Source of the DNA: Sarocladium kiliense
Lineage: Eukaryota; Ascomycota; Sordariomycetes; Hypocreales; Sarocladiaceae
Length of the DNA: 64,000 nucleotides
NCBI GenBank assembly: GCA_030734395.1
Contig: JAUZTG010000051.1
Span: forward strand, 186,001-250,000
Direction: 5' to 3'
Part shown: in pieces, positions 11,501 through 22,884 of the stretch
Layout: each line of letters starts with the position of its first letter
How positions within the stretch are numbered: the stretch's first letter is position 1
Position numbers and translations under genes: made by a program
Notes under the pieces: model-generated
What the model was told of the DNA's origin: nothing
Databases searched by the model: none
What the model saw: the letters and a program-made list of their open reading frames with translations, nothing else

Positions 11501-12154
11501 CGTGCTCTGAGACTGGCCGTTCTGTTGCTGGGGCTGGTTGCTGAAGAGGCTGGAGCCGAGCGAAGGCTGCTGCTGTTGTTGCTGTTGCTGGGGCTGGTTG
11601 AGAGTTGAACCGCCGAAGAGTGAAGAGCCCGAGGGGTTTGACTGCTGCTGCTGGGTGTTGCCGCCTAGAAGTGAATTGCCAAACAGTGAAGGCTTCTGCT
11701 GCTGCTGGCCACCACCGAAAAGGCCACCACCGCCAGCCGCTCCGCTTTGCGGGTTCTGCGTAGTCGATTGACCGAACAACCCAGTTCCAGTCGCAGGCTT
11801 CGCCGTCGCCGGCTGTCCGAACAAACCAGTTCCTGAGCCTGTAGCCGCCGCCGGCTGTGTATTCGCCTGTCCAAACAATCCGGTGCCGCCCGTGGTCGGC
11901 TGCGAAGTCGCCGTCGTCGAAGCAGGCTGACCAAACAGACCAGTACCGCCGCTTGAAGTTGTCGCAGTTGTTGAAGCAGGCTGGCCAAAGAGTCCAGTAC
12001 CACCGCTTGGGGTCGTCGCAGTCGTCTTGCCCAGGTTGCCGAACAGTCCAGTACCGCCCGTGGTGCCAGCCCCTGCGGTAGTCGGAGAATCCGTCTTCCC
12101 GCCCATGATATCCGCAATCGACGGCCGCTCTTCTTTCGGATTGAGCCAAGACAT
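8581..12154 (-). CDS. NIC96: Nucleoporin NIC96/Nup93 with N-terminal GLFG repeats
   Basis: Exon 1 is 12154-8957 and exon 2 is 8904-8581 (donor gtaagt, acceptor ccccag), 3522 nt in all, 1173 residues. The ATG at 12154 (MSWLNPKEERPSIADIMGG) is preferred to the in-frame ATG 18 nt upstream. Residues about 15-215 are Gly/Thr/Gln-rich with at least six GLFG motifs, most in the form GTGLFGQ, then a SLFG segment and a polyglutamine run. A coiled-coil/linker segment precedes the long alpha-solenoid typical of Nic96/Nup93, with recognisable stretches such as YVWAIVFYLLRSGHVAEAATYV and VDAVHFALALEYYGVLRPSDP. It is a scaffold component of the nuclear pore inner ring, anchoring Nup192/Nup188 and the channel nucleoporin trimer. 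Reading straight through the intron would replace the conserved C-terminus with a proline-rich tail. Confidence 0.95.
11560..12115 (-). repeat. GLFG/Gln-rich low-complexity coding repeat in NIC96
   Basis: Units of roughly 60-70 bp encode GTGLFGQ followed by a Pro/Ala/Thr spacer; two adjacent units at about 11920-12040 are nearly identical at the DNA level. A CAG/CAA run at about 11567-11591 encodes a run of glutamines. This resembles FG-repeat expansion by slippage or unequal recombination. Confidence 0.8.
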
Positions 12155-12763
12155 GACGAAAGGCGTGTGCACGCGTGCGAGCGTGCGAGGCGCGGTTGCT
12201 CAAAAGTCGAGGGTGGCACGCGCCGACGTGATCAGCAGATGAAGAATATCACGTTCGTAACAGGCTGGAAGAGTCGAGGGACCCAATCGAACGTATTGCG
12301 CGCGTATTCGTTGGGGCGCGTCTTGGGGTTGCGATGGATGGCCCGTTGATGGTTGGAAATTTGGGCTCGAGGCTGGATCGAGGCTTGTTGCAACTGTTTT
12401 TCGAGCGTTGCGAGGGAGCTCTAGCTTGGGCCAATCAGGAGGCGCGAAGCTACCATAATGGAGATCACAAGGTAACGGTCAGTGGTATCTTTGCTTTCAA
12501 CCTCACCGAATACTGGAGAAAGTAACAAAATCAAGGGCTAATTATTTTCATAGAATACTGTCCTGGTAATGTGGTCTTTACTGGGAGAAATCTTCCGATT
12601 ATGCTCAACCATCAAAATGGCACCCTGACATCGAGCATTAAGTACAGCACCAGCATCAAGTAAAGCGCCAACGCACATGGAACAAAAGTGAATGCGCAAT
12701 CATTAACATTCTATAAATTCTCCAGGCTTCATATATAATAATTCATGAATCGAAGCAATCCCT
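12155..12763. other. Intergenic: NIC96 promoter and 3' region of the FGGY kinase gene
   Basis: Both flanking genes are on the minus strand, so this stretch holds the 3' UTR of the kinase and the promoter of NIC96. No coding signal is seen. The stretch next to the kinase stop is AT-rich. Confidence 0.6.
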
Positions 12764-15344
12764 TCAAGCAGCCTCTTCCTCATCAATATCAGGTAGCACC
12801 CAGTCCTCAATCGCCTTGTCAACCTTATCCCTGTACTCCTGTTGACTCTTGCACATCGCCAGGAACACCTCATACTTGGCATCCAGCAACTTCTTCTCAT
12901 TCAGATCCAAACCAGGCTCAACCAGCCGTCCCGGCTTGCTCATCCTGTCCATGATGCTCCACAGCGTCTCAGCCTCAGTACCAGGTGGGCCGTTGTGGCT
13001 CGCAGCCTTGGCACCGAGCATGGCTGCACCGTGGACAACAGCAGCGTTGACGTACTTGGGGATCAGGACGGGCATGTTGCAGGTTGTGGCCATGAGGTCC
13101 ATGAGCACGGGGTTCTGGCATTGGGAGCCGGACATGAAGATGGAGGAAATTTGGTGGCCGGCGTTGTTCATCTGCTCGATGATCTGGCGGGTTTGCATGG
13201 AGATGAACTCCATGGTTGCGTAGTACCAGAGGGCCATGTTGTCGAGGCTCTTATCGCTGTCCATACCAACCATGGCACCCTTCATCCTGGCGTCGGCAAT
13301 GGGAGAGCGGTTGCCCCAGAGGTCACCGTAGAAGAAAGTGTGGCGGCCAAGGTAGGAGATGGTGGGTGCGTCCTGACGAGCAGCCATTTCCTCGAGGTGA
13401 GCGTTGAGGAAGTCGTAGATGTGCTTGTCCTCAGCCTTGGCTGATGCCTGTGCGGCGCCGTAGGCAGGGTGGATGTCAAGAATGTGTCGAAGCAGCTCAC
13501 CAGTTGCAGATTGGCCGCCTTCAGCCATCCAGAACTCGGGAAGCAGGACATCTCGGTAAGGACCCCAGACACCAGGCACGAACACGGGCTCCTTGGACAT
13601 GGCCAAGTGGCAAGTAGAGGTACCAGCCACAGCGGCGAGTCGAGTGAAAGCCTGAGAAACATCATTGTGTGCGGCATTGGCGTTCAGCTCATCGTCGCCG
13701 AGGTCGACCTTGGCACCGACGGTACCAATCCAACCGGCGTAGGCATCAATGACACCACTGCCGACAGCGATGCCCATGGGCAGACCAAGCTGAGAGGCGG
13801 CCTGTCGGCTAAGAGTGCCAACGCACTCACCAGCGCTCATGTACGTTCCATTCTAACGAACACAGGAAAGTTAGCCAAGGTTCTTCATAAAAGATGAGTG
13901 TTTTCAGTGGCCAATGCGGGGGATGTCATGCATCGTCCCCGCGCACAATAGCACATGCAGTGCAGCAAGTGCATTGAATGACAGGGATGTAGGGAAGGGT
14001 GTGCGGGATGTTTGAGGGGCAAAAGGGAAAGGCTCACCACCCCGTTCACGCCACCCATGCGCTTGAAGTCGTCCTTGATCAGGTCGCCGAGACCAATCTC
14101 CTCGTAAAAGTCCTCCTGCCAACCCTTGACACTGCCATCAACACCAACCGGGACGAAACCCTGCTTACAAACGGTGCTACAGAAGCTCCTAGTCTCGTTG
14201 CCAGTCGCCAGATGGGTCAGAGCATCCGCCAAATCGTAAAACTTGCACTTGTCCCACAGCTCCGGAGGCATGTTGTTCTTGAGCCAGAGAGCCTTGGGGA
14301 TCTCCATCTCGATGCTCATCTTGCCACCGACGTACTTGAGCAGCTTGTGACCGGTCGCGTTGATCTTCTCAGTCTCCTCGACGGGGCGGTGGTCGAGCCA
14401 CAGAATGACGTTTCGGTCGTTGCCATCGTTCTCGAAGTCGGGACCAGTGACGGTCACTGGCTGGTCGGTCTCGGTGTTGAAAACTGCGAGGGAGCAGGTA
14501 GCGTCGAAGCCGATACCCTTGATCTTGGTGGGCTCGATGGTAGACTCCTGGACGACGCGGCGAACACACTCGCAGATGCACTGCCAGATGTCGGTAGTAG
14601 ATTGCTCCTACAAAACAATCAGCGGTAGGATCTCAGATGAGATTTTGAGCTGCCTTACGTAGTAGCCGGTCTCGGGCTGCCAGAGCTTGATGTTCTCAGA
14701 AGCGAGGGCCTTGATGTCACCTGTCTCATCAATAATACAAGCTCGAGCAGAGCCAGTTCCAACATCAACACCAATGTAGTGCTCCTACAACAGCTTCATG
14801 TCAGCAAATTTGCAACAAGTCAGTTCAGCCTTCAAGGCGGTACAACGCACCCCAGTCTTCCACCTACGGGCCGGCTCGTCTGTCATGGACATGCCTCTGC
14901 GAGGCGTGTTGGTGCCGGAGCCCTGTCTACGCGGGGTGTTGGTACCAGAGCCTTGTCTGCGAGGGGTGTTTGTCCCAGATCCCCTGCGGACGGGAGCATC
15001 GGTGATGGACCCCGTCCTACGAGGAATTGGGGGGAAGTAGTCCTGAGGAGCGTCTCGTACCATGGTATGAGGCGGCCTGTTCCCAATGAGAGGGAGCAAA
15101 TGGTCAGCCAATGCCTTTTGAGTTCAAGTCTGCTTGTTCAAGCTTCAAACGCCGGAATGTGTGGACAGTGATCGTTTGAGAAGAGGACAGTAAGTGCAAT
15201 TGAGTGAAAGTGACAATTCAGAAGAGAGTAGGGTGAGGAAGACAGAATACAGAGAAAGGAAAATGCAGAAACGGATAAAGCAGAAGAGGGGAAATCGGAG
15301 ACTCACTCCATGGGAGTAATGGGCTTGTTGTACTCGTAAACCAT
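12764..15344 (-). CDS. FGGY-family carbohydrate kinase (D-ribulokinase/FGGY type)
   Basis: Five exons: 15344-15307, 15076-14851, 14784-14659, 14607-14038, 13852-12764. They total 2049 nt, or 682 residues, with all phases consistent. Residues 89 onward begin EHYIGVDVGTGSARACIID, the FGGY_N phosphate-binding start. NVILWLDHR and the C-terminal GMDSDKSLDNMALWYYA and SGSQCQNPVLMDL segments follow the FGGY_C pattern. The closest family I recognise is the eukaryotic FGGY/YDR109C group, which phosphorylates D-ribulose and similar pentuloses, probably as metabolite repair in the cytosol. Unusual is an 88-residue N-terminal extension (first exon only 38 nt) with three tandem RRQGSGTNTP units and further RRGS and RRGMS sites, which look like targets for basophilic kinases. 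Neighbours give no pathway context. Confidence 0.93.
14897..14986 (-). repeat. 30-bp tandem repeat (three copies) in the FGGY kinase N-terminal extension
   Basis: Units at 14897-14926, 14927-14956 and 14957-14986 encode the decapeptide RRQGSGTNTP or close variants on the minus strand. Copies 1 and 2 are more alike than copy 3. Confidence 0.85.
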
Positions 15345-16888
15345 GGTGGGCGAACGATCGGCACAGAGGCACGGCGCTGCAAGAGAAAGCTATGTGTCGG
15401 GCCTAGAGGGTTCCTGGGTAGTCGTACGGCAGCAGGACGATGCCCGAAGCTGGCCAGTAGGTGTGTGTGGGCGTTTGCCGTGTGCCTTGTGCCTGTGTCT
15501 CTGCTGACGATGATCGATTGCGGCAGCTGTTGGTGGGTGGTGGGTGGCTGACTGAGACTGGTCAAGCCTGCGTTCGTGGGGTGGGATTGGTCTTGTGGTT
15601 TTGTCCCGGACGGTAGAAATTAGGTATCCAAAAGCAACGAAGAGCAAATGGACCAGGACAGTTGAAGGAGTGTGAAAGGCAGGACTGGGTCGAAGGACAG
15701 CTGGGAGCTTAAGAATGGACGAGCCAGCTCGAGTCAGGTCCACAGAGAGAAAGCTTTGCTCCATTCATCGTGAGGTGTTGAGCTGTTAGCGACGATGCCG
15801 TCATTGTGCGGGAGACCCCTAACAGCCAGCAATCAACATCCACCGGCAACGGCGAAGACGACTGACCCCAAGACAGGGACCACTTTAAGGTACAGCACGC
15901 GTCCACACAAGCTCACGGACTGGACCTACGCTAAAAGAGGACGACGTACGCCTGCAGTGTGCGCATCCGACCGCCACCACAGCACCGTCTATCACAGGCA
16001 AAAACACCCCACTAAGGCTACAGTGGTGAGGGTTCACTTCTACCGGCTGCAGCGACGTCGCTGGGGGTGGATACGCGCTAATGGTGGGGGGAGATCCCCG
16101 CTGTAGCTGCTGCCGCTGCACCCATCGTGGAACCCCCGACACGGGGGCGTTTGCCTCCTCCTCATCTCCTCCACCTCCAAGAAAAAAAGTTGCTGCCTGC
16201 GATAGCTTCGTTTTCAACGTCCAATTCCTCACTAATCATTGCTCGAAAATATCTCAATTGTCCGACCAAGCCGATAGTGTGTATGTAAACAAACTCTCTG
16301 ATTGTCTCTGATTTTTCGAAGCTAACTCGAACCCAGCTGATCCCATCCTCATCAACTTCGCCTCCGGTTCCGGCATTGCCTCCCCCCACGCCATACATAC
16401 CAAAACTCCATATTTCTGACCCACGATGATACCAGACAGAACCACTTCTTTTCTGCGTTCAAGACCCTTTTTCCACCGCCGATGCTGCCCACACCGCCAC
16501 CCAGAGACTTACGAGGGAGAGAACACAAGCTTGGACACATGACAATCCCGCGTTCAGCACCCTTGGCTTTTCGCCTCCTCCACCTGCTGGCGAGCTAGCC
16601 GTTGGGGATGGGGAGCTATCAGGGTGTGAGGCTGGGCATCGTGCGGGAACTTATTCCTTCTATTAGCTCTGACCTGAGCTGACCTGACGTTAGCTCCAGG
16701 GAACCTTGTTCGTGTCTTGCTCAACAAATCTTGGTAAAGCTAAGATTACCTCGTTCGCGGCCAAACAGGCAGCTACTTTTCCACCAGCTGCCCCGGTATC
16801 AAATTTCCAGGCCAAGCGGCAAAACACCATGAGTTTAGCATCGTGAAAGCTCAATTAGTCATATACGTAGTCTCATGTCGTTCATTCG
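15345..16888. other. Intergenic: promoter region of FGGY kinase; no gene seen
   Basis: About 1.5 kb between two minus-strand genes. Several short frames exist on both strands but none has a credible start, splice pattern or familiar domain. It probably holds the FGGY promoter and leader (15345 to about 15900) and the 3' flank of the next gene. Confidence 0.55.
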
Positions 16889-19377
16889 TCACTCCATCCC
16901 CTCTTCCTCATCCCCCTGCCCTTCTACCAAGATCACAACTGTCACCGTAGCCGCATATGCTTCCCTCACGGCACAAGCCATGCACGTCTTCCTCACGTCT
17001 GCCACGATCGCACTCAATCCCCAATGGGCACACCACGCTCGGGCAAGAACCTCATTGTCCCTCACTCCAAACGCCTCCACCACCAATACCTTCTCAAGAT
17101 CATCATCTTCGTCGTTATCGTGGCGATGTAGACCTCCCTTGACCGGGTTGCCTTCAAGCGGCCTTGGTGTAGATCTCGCGCTTCGACCGCCATTTGTGCC
17201 GTTAAGCTCGCGATAAAGACCGCTCCAATGGCTGACGTGAACGATCTCATCCACTTTAATGCGCTCGTGGATATAGTCGAAGAAGAGCAGGTGAGGACCA
17301 TCGGAGCAGGGCCAAGCTGAGATGAACGACACGTCATACATCAGCCGCAAAGGCCATGATACTCCGTTGATAGCAAACTGTACCGTCGCATCAAACACGC
17401 CGGGGTTCCCTCCTCCAGTGCCGCCACCCTCCACGCCTTTCAATCCCAAAAGCTCGACTCTCACTGTATCGATGATATCCTCCACATCTGGCATCACAAG
17501 GTCATATTCGCTAACCGGATACAACTTTGCCGGCGGCCCCAGAGCATCCGACCTCTCAGCCATCGATTCGACGTCCTCAACGCTGATAGCGCCGCGAGGT
17601 TTCCGACTGCGAATCCGTGCAATCTGGGATCGGCCGAGGTCTGCTGTTGGACGACCGGGACCGATCCAGCCCGCGAGGGAGCGGCAGGTTGGGGCGAGGA
17701 CTTTGCCAACGATGCATGTGGCGGACCAGTAGGTGTAGCTATTACGGTATTGAAAGCCGCAATTAGGGTGCATGTGGGAGAGAAGGGCGAGATCGTCGGT
17801 TGCCTCGTCGGGGTCGAGGTCTAGGAGTGTGTTCATTGTGAGGAACGGAAGGGTTGGCTGAAGGCTGGTGTCAGTCTTTGCTTTGATACGTACGAGGCAA
17901 GGTTGTTGACTTACTCCTGGCACTACAAGGCCACTGAAGAAGGCAAACGCGTCGGAGCTGACAATGTCCAGACTCGACTCCTCGTCCCTCATCTCCAGCT
18001 GATCCAATGTCTCTCTCAGGTTCGGCCATTTCATCGCCTGAGCAAAGCGCTTCAAGCTCTTCACCTGCCGTTTCTTCAAGCGGAACTTCAACCTCACTGT
18101 GCGATTCCCATTAGTATACTTGTTGAAGCTTGGGCAGTGTCACACTTACCATCATCAGGCGTCTCGCCATACGACTGTATCCTCACGTTCGACCTCCACC
18201 TTCTCGCAAGAGCAAGTGACCACTGTATCGATGGAGGAATCGAAGTCAGCAACTTCTCACTCGCCCAGTCACTATGCCGTCTTGACTGGATTCTCAACTC
18301 CAACTCCAAGCTCAACAGCAATTGGTGGAAGAACTTGTGGTACTGCGCAATTGCAGCTGCCGGTATCGGATCGTCCCCGTTGCTCGCATCGAAGATGAAG
18401 CGCGTGACTACTTGATTCTTCGGGTCTGTGAAATCGATCCAATGCCCTGGTCTTGAGAGCACGAGGATAAGGTCTGTGATCTGCTTGTCCAGTGATTTGC
18501 GTGAGCTGCGCAACCTTTCTGGATCTCGTAAGATGCGCTTATAGGTGATTTTGTATAGCAAGTCGAGATCATCATCTTCCAATCCATACTGGAGCTCCTT
18601 CAACCTCTCAAACACCCTGTCTAGCTCCATCGCACGAGGTACTACTCCTGAATCTCGCAGCTCCATCGCCGGCGGCAAAGGGCTCGCTTGAGAAGCCCAC
18701 TGATTCAGCGTTATCGTCCCCGATATAGTCCCGTAGAAGAAGGTGTAGCTCGGTTGTTCGAGTGTCTGCCACGGATAGCCTGCTTCGCCTTTCCCCTGCC
18801 GTCTCATGGTCATGAATTGCACCATCGAGTCTTGCAAGTCCGCCCTATCGGTCTCCTTGCCGTAGTTCCCCGATGAAGTCGTGTGAAGAGTGCAGAAGTC
18901 CTCCGAGACGTGCGCGATTGGTCGACGATGACCCTTGTGAAATGGGACACCTCGTGCGATGGTATCGAGTGCATCTCTTGGGAGGAGCTCTTCTTGGCTG
19001 GACATCCCGCTGGGTGGCCATGCCGTCAAGGGCACCATGATAGTCCCAGTCTTCCCATTCGCCTTTCCGTTAGTCTTGCCCTTGCCGCTGGCTGTTCGCG
19101 TGGTCTGTGGCCGTGTAGGGGCCTCGCCGTCGAGACCACTGGGCGCCGGCCGCCACCGCATGCGCGGGCTCTCCTCGCTTGGTCCTGGCTCTTGACGATG
19201 TTCCTCAAGCAGTACATCCCCATCGCTGGCTCTTCTCCTCTGGTGATGTCCATTGCGCGGGTCGTCGTCGCGACTGCTGGGACCTGACGATGACCGCGTC
19301 GACTTGGACCGCTTTGCCAGGCTGGTTCTCCGCAAGAGGCCACCCCAAAAACCCTTCTTCTCCTTCGCATCCGTCAT
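16889..19377 (-). CDS. Protein of unknown function, basic Ser/Arg-rich N-terminus
   Basis: Exons 19377-18150, 18096-17915 and 17857-16889 total 2379 nt, or 792 residues. I do not recognise the family. Residues 1-110 are charged and low in complexity (KKGFWGGLLRRTSLAKRSKS at the start), resembling a disordered or membrane-associating tail. Residues about 150-410 contain tyrosine- and tryptophan-rich segments such as YTFFYGTISGTITLNQWAS and a charged helical part (YGLEDDDLDLLYKITYKRIL). The third exon has well-structured alternating hydrophobic stretches (FAINGVSWPLRLMYDVSF, VLVVEAFGVRDNEVL). No transmembrane helix or catalytic motif is evident. The second intron (17858-17914, gtaagt to ttcag) is 57 nt and free of stops, so the frame stays open whether or not it is removed. 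Consistent codon use across exons makes it a convincing gene. Confidence 0.75.
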
Positions 19378-20472
19378 GACTTGGGCTTTGGAGGCCTCGG
19401 AGAGCCGACAGCTCGATGTCTCCAGTCAGTAATGTAGAGTAATGTAGGGATTATATGCCGAGCTTTTTCAAGGCGCCGTGGGTTGCAACCATCGTTCGCG
19501 ACCCCAAATTTGCGAATATCATCAATCCGGCTCACTGCGCGATCCAGCGAGGCCACTCCTGTGGGTATATATCTCGAGACACTCTCTGTTGCGCCGTGAG
19601 ATGTGTCTGCGTGCGTGTTCAATGCAGGCTGTGCAAAGGCGTCGCACAGCCGAAACAGATCCAATGGTCGTCGTGTGTCCTGCGCACTCGCCACCTTTTC
19701 CTGTACTGCAACTTCCGCGAAGGGACCAGAATCCAGATTTTCCACCCTTTGCGATCTCCCTTGCCGCAATTATGGGATAGTCTGCCAGGCCTGTCAAAAA
19801 TGCCCTTGAGACCGGCCACGCGCGGGAAATGCCGTGAAAGTAACTTCGTCGCGCAAGCCACCCTAATTTTCTGCCCTGCATAAAAGTCCAATCTCATCGC
19901 CCCAACTTCATTGGGCGCGGACACGTCACGCTGCAGGTCTGGCTGCGTGAACCCTCCTTGCTGATCATAGCAAGGAATGATCACAAGGTGTTTATCAGAG
20001 ACATGTGACCGGCTGGCGATGACTTCATTTAGGTGAGGCACCTATGCGCCGAAACCCTTTACCACAGGGTATTGAGCGCTTACAACTGCTTCACTATCTT
20101 ACTTAGTATTTGGAGCATTTCTTGGGCACGATTATTGCACATATCTAGGGTGGCTATCTGGGTCAAAATCTTCATCGCAATGATAGCTCCTATCTGACTG
20201 GCAGTTTGGCAATCGTTCACTCAACGAGGTGGATGACTTGGTATGAATTTGAGCTAGCTATACAAGATAAGGATGGCGAGGTACACACGCCCGAGTCAAA
20301 ACCACGAATCCTGGCACTCTCTACTAGTAGACGAACTGATACAAGATGATAGCACCCAAGCACCCCCAACGCTGCCCACCAATGCTCTAAACATAAGATG
20401 CTGCATGGCAGATCGCAAATGATGCGACTCCCAACCCATCCAATTACATACCCAACTTCCCAAGTAACCAAT
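19378..20472. other. Intergenic: promoter of unknown gene and 3' flank of VTC gene
   Basis: About 1.1 kb with overlapping short frames on both strands (19374-20041) that look like chance frames. No RNA gene or repeat seen. Confidence 0.55.
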
Positions 20473-22884
20473 CTAGATCAGCTCAGCAGAAATATACGCG
20501 TCGCTGCGCTGATCGTCCCGATATTTCGCAAAGGCAGCCCGATACTAATTGTTTGCGTTAGCTCAACCTCGTTCGGGTTCGTGCATAATTCTCGACTCAC
20601 CTGCAGGATGAAGTTCACGATAAGGGCCACCATGAGCGCCACGCTGATTATAAGAGGACCGATCATGTTGTCAAAGTCCTTACCGCTTCTCTCCACGATC
20701 ATAGTCCTTCGGGTCCTCATCATACCGTAGCCCCAAAGGCCAGCAAAGGCAGCGATCAGAACGTATGTTATACCCATGACCTCAGCGATGGCGTTCTTGC
20801 CAGCTGCGGTATAGAGACCGATGGCCAGACCTCCTTGAAGAATGGCGATGTGTTGCCATTTGAGGAAGGTTCGCTCGTTCGCAAGCCAGACCTTGGGTTC
20901 AATCTTGAGCTCGCCGGAATTCTTGATCCATTCTGTCGGCTTGACCACGCCTTCTGGTAGCTGATCTCTTTGCGCCTTCTGAGCCCTCTTTGCGGATGAG
21001 TATTTGGAAAGAGAAAAGCTTGGAATGACGGAAGACAGGGTTCCATATCCCCTCGACTGCTGCCCGGTGCTGCTCTCTCCTTCTTCTTCTTCTTCGGGAA
21101 GTGACGGTTGGCGGCCATTACCAGTCATTGACTGCGACAACCGAGAGGACGACTCTGCTGCCATACGGTCTGCCAAATACGATTTGCCCATGGGTGAGCT
21201 CTGTGCTGCCTTGTAAGAGCTTGTCGCGTGTCCGATTAGGCTCCCCACTGCCTGTGCGTCGTCGGCCCGTTGTGCCCGTCGCTGCTCCTCCTGCTCGAAT
21301 GCGGTTTGCGGATCCTTGCGAATATCCGTCTCCAGATCGCTAAGCCAGAAGGGTAGGTTGTTCACGTAGTCCTCGAATAGGCTCGCGATGCCATGGACGA
21401 ACTTCGAAAAGCGCGGTGTGGGATGGACAAGATGAGAGCTCATCAGGTCTTCAATCCATGCCGGACGTTTGCGGTGGCCATCCTCCCGAAGCTTGATCTC
21501 CAGAACTGCGTATGGGAACTTGGAGACCTCGCTCTGGTTGATGTTCTTGAACGGGTACACCATATTGGCGTTATCAATATCAGTTCGGTGCCACTCATTA
21601 GGATCACGGCAGGGGCGCCGGGTGTCAAGGGTGTCCTCGCGAATAAAGGCCAAATTCGTGTCGATAGAAATGCGAACACGGTCATCCGCTGGTTTCTGGA
21701 AAGCCGTGCGGACGTAGTTGGCGCGGACGACGGGTGACAGCTTCTTCTCCTTGATGAGCTCCTGAATTTCTTGCACGGTCGTACGATACGCTTCAATCTT
21801 CTCGGCAGGCTGGCCCTGTCTCTCCATCTTCTCCACCGGCTTCTGTGTGATGTCCTCACCATCAAGGAACGGTTTCACGTATTTGTCCTTGATAACAAAC
21901 TTGGACTCATGGCCAATGGCACCGGCCTCAACGGTCTTCTTCTCGACGTAGATCTCGGGACGCGAGCTCAGCTGGCCGAACCATCGAAGACGTACTGAGG
22001 TTGCCTCTGACTGGCGATCAACTTTCTCGGAGTAAAGACTGAAGTTCTTGTTATCGAAATAGAGTGAGGTAATGGAAGGGCTGTCGCTGGCGTCGAGCTC
22101 CTTGGATGCCTGCTGGCTGTACACGAGGGCAGGTAAACGACGAAGAATGAGGGTCTGAACTTCGAGAAGGTTGTCCGGATGTATCCAAACTGTGCGTATT
22201 GTTAGCGTCGCCTGTGTCAACTTGCACAATCGGTGCTTCCTTACACTTGTGAGCGGTGTATCTGTCTCCACCGTGGGTTTCGCCTTGGACTTCCAGGTCC
22301 AGTGGAGCCTGTGTATCTCCTTCAAGTTGCTGTCGAATAGCATAGTACATAATCGACAGCTTGTTCAGCAACGGCGAGTAGCCCTGCTCAGAGTTGAACG
22401 GTCTTTGCGCCAGACTGAGCTGCATCATCGGCCGGACCTTGTACCGATGGCCTCTCTTTCGGTCATGCTTCTTGACAATCTTCAGGAAGCCGGTGTAGTT
22501 GATATTGCTGTACTTCTTCAACTCCTTGACCTGATTGGTGATATCGTCGAGCTCAGACTCCAGCTCTTTCAGGCGCCCTGTGTTGATCTCCCCCTTGGGC
22601 GCTTCTGAGTCTCCTTGAGCAGGGATCAGATCCTTGAGTTTGTCGAATGTCGCATCGACACGATCGCGAAGCGCATCAAACTGCTCTTGTTGGAACTCGG
22701 CAACTTTTTCCAGCTGTGCATTGAAGATCTCGTCGCAAAAGCGATTCTCGTCCTCTTCGGTCCAAGGGCGGTCCTCATCCTCATCAACATCCTCCCTCAA
22801 CAGAGCTTTCAGCTTGCCATAGTCGAGATACTTGTCTTTCCACGGCGGGTATATCGACTGCTGTAGCGTCTTGCCGAACTTCAT
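20473..22884 (-). CDS. VTC2: Vacuolar transporter chaperone subunit, Vtc2/Vtc3 type (SPX-VTC-DUF202)
   Basis: Exons 22884-22245, 22189-20601 and 20544-20473 total 2301 nt, 766 residues. The SPX domain (residues 1 to about 170) begins MKFGKTLQQSIYPPWKDKYL; the YPPWK form is that of Vtc2/Vtc3, not Vtc4, whose start is of the FGEHL type. The central polyphosphate-polymerase-fold domain keeps WIHPDNLLEVQTLIL, SVRLRWFG, VEKKT and FPYAVLEIKL, so several nucleotide/phosphate-binding basic residues are present. Residues about 640-766 hold the DUF202-like region with three transmembrane helices. The short last exon encodes YRAAFAKYRDDQ and the end; reading through the intron at 20545-20600 gives an unrelated tail. 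VTC complexes make polyphosphate at the vacuole membrane under control of inositol pyrophosphates bound by SPX. This subunit is expected to be regulatory. Confidence 0.93.

Noticed and set aside
11391..12203. Minus-strand frames of 184 and 270 codons overlapping NIC96's start
   Set aside because: Out-of-frame shadows of the GLFG repeat region; low-complexity repeats keep several frames open.
20478..20600. Alternative C-terminus of the VTC protein
   Set aside because: The region contains a normal intron (20545-20600); splicing gives the conserved YRAAFAKYRDDQ end.
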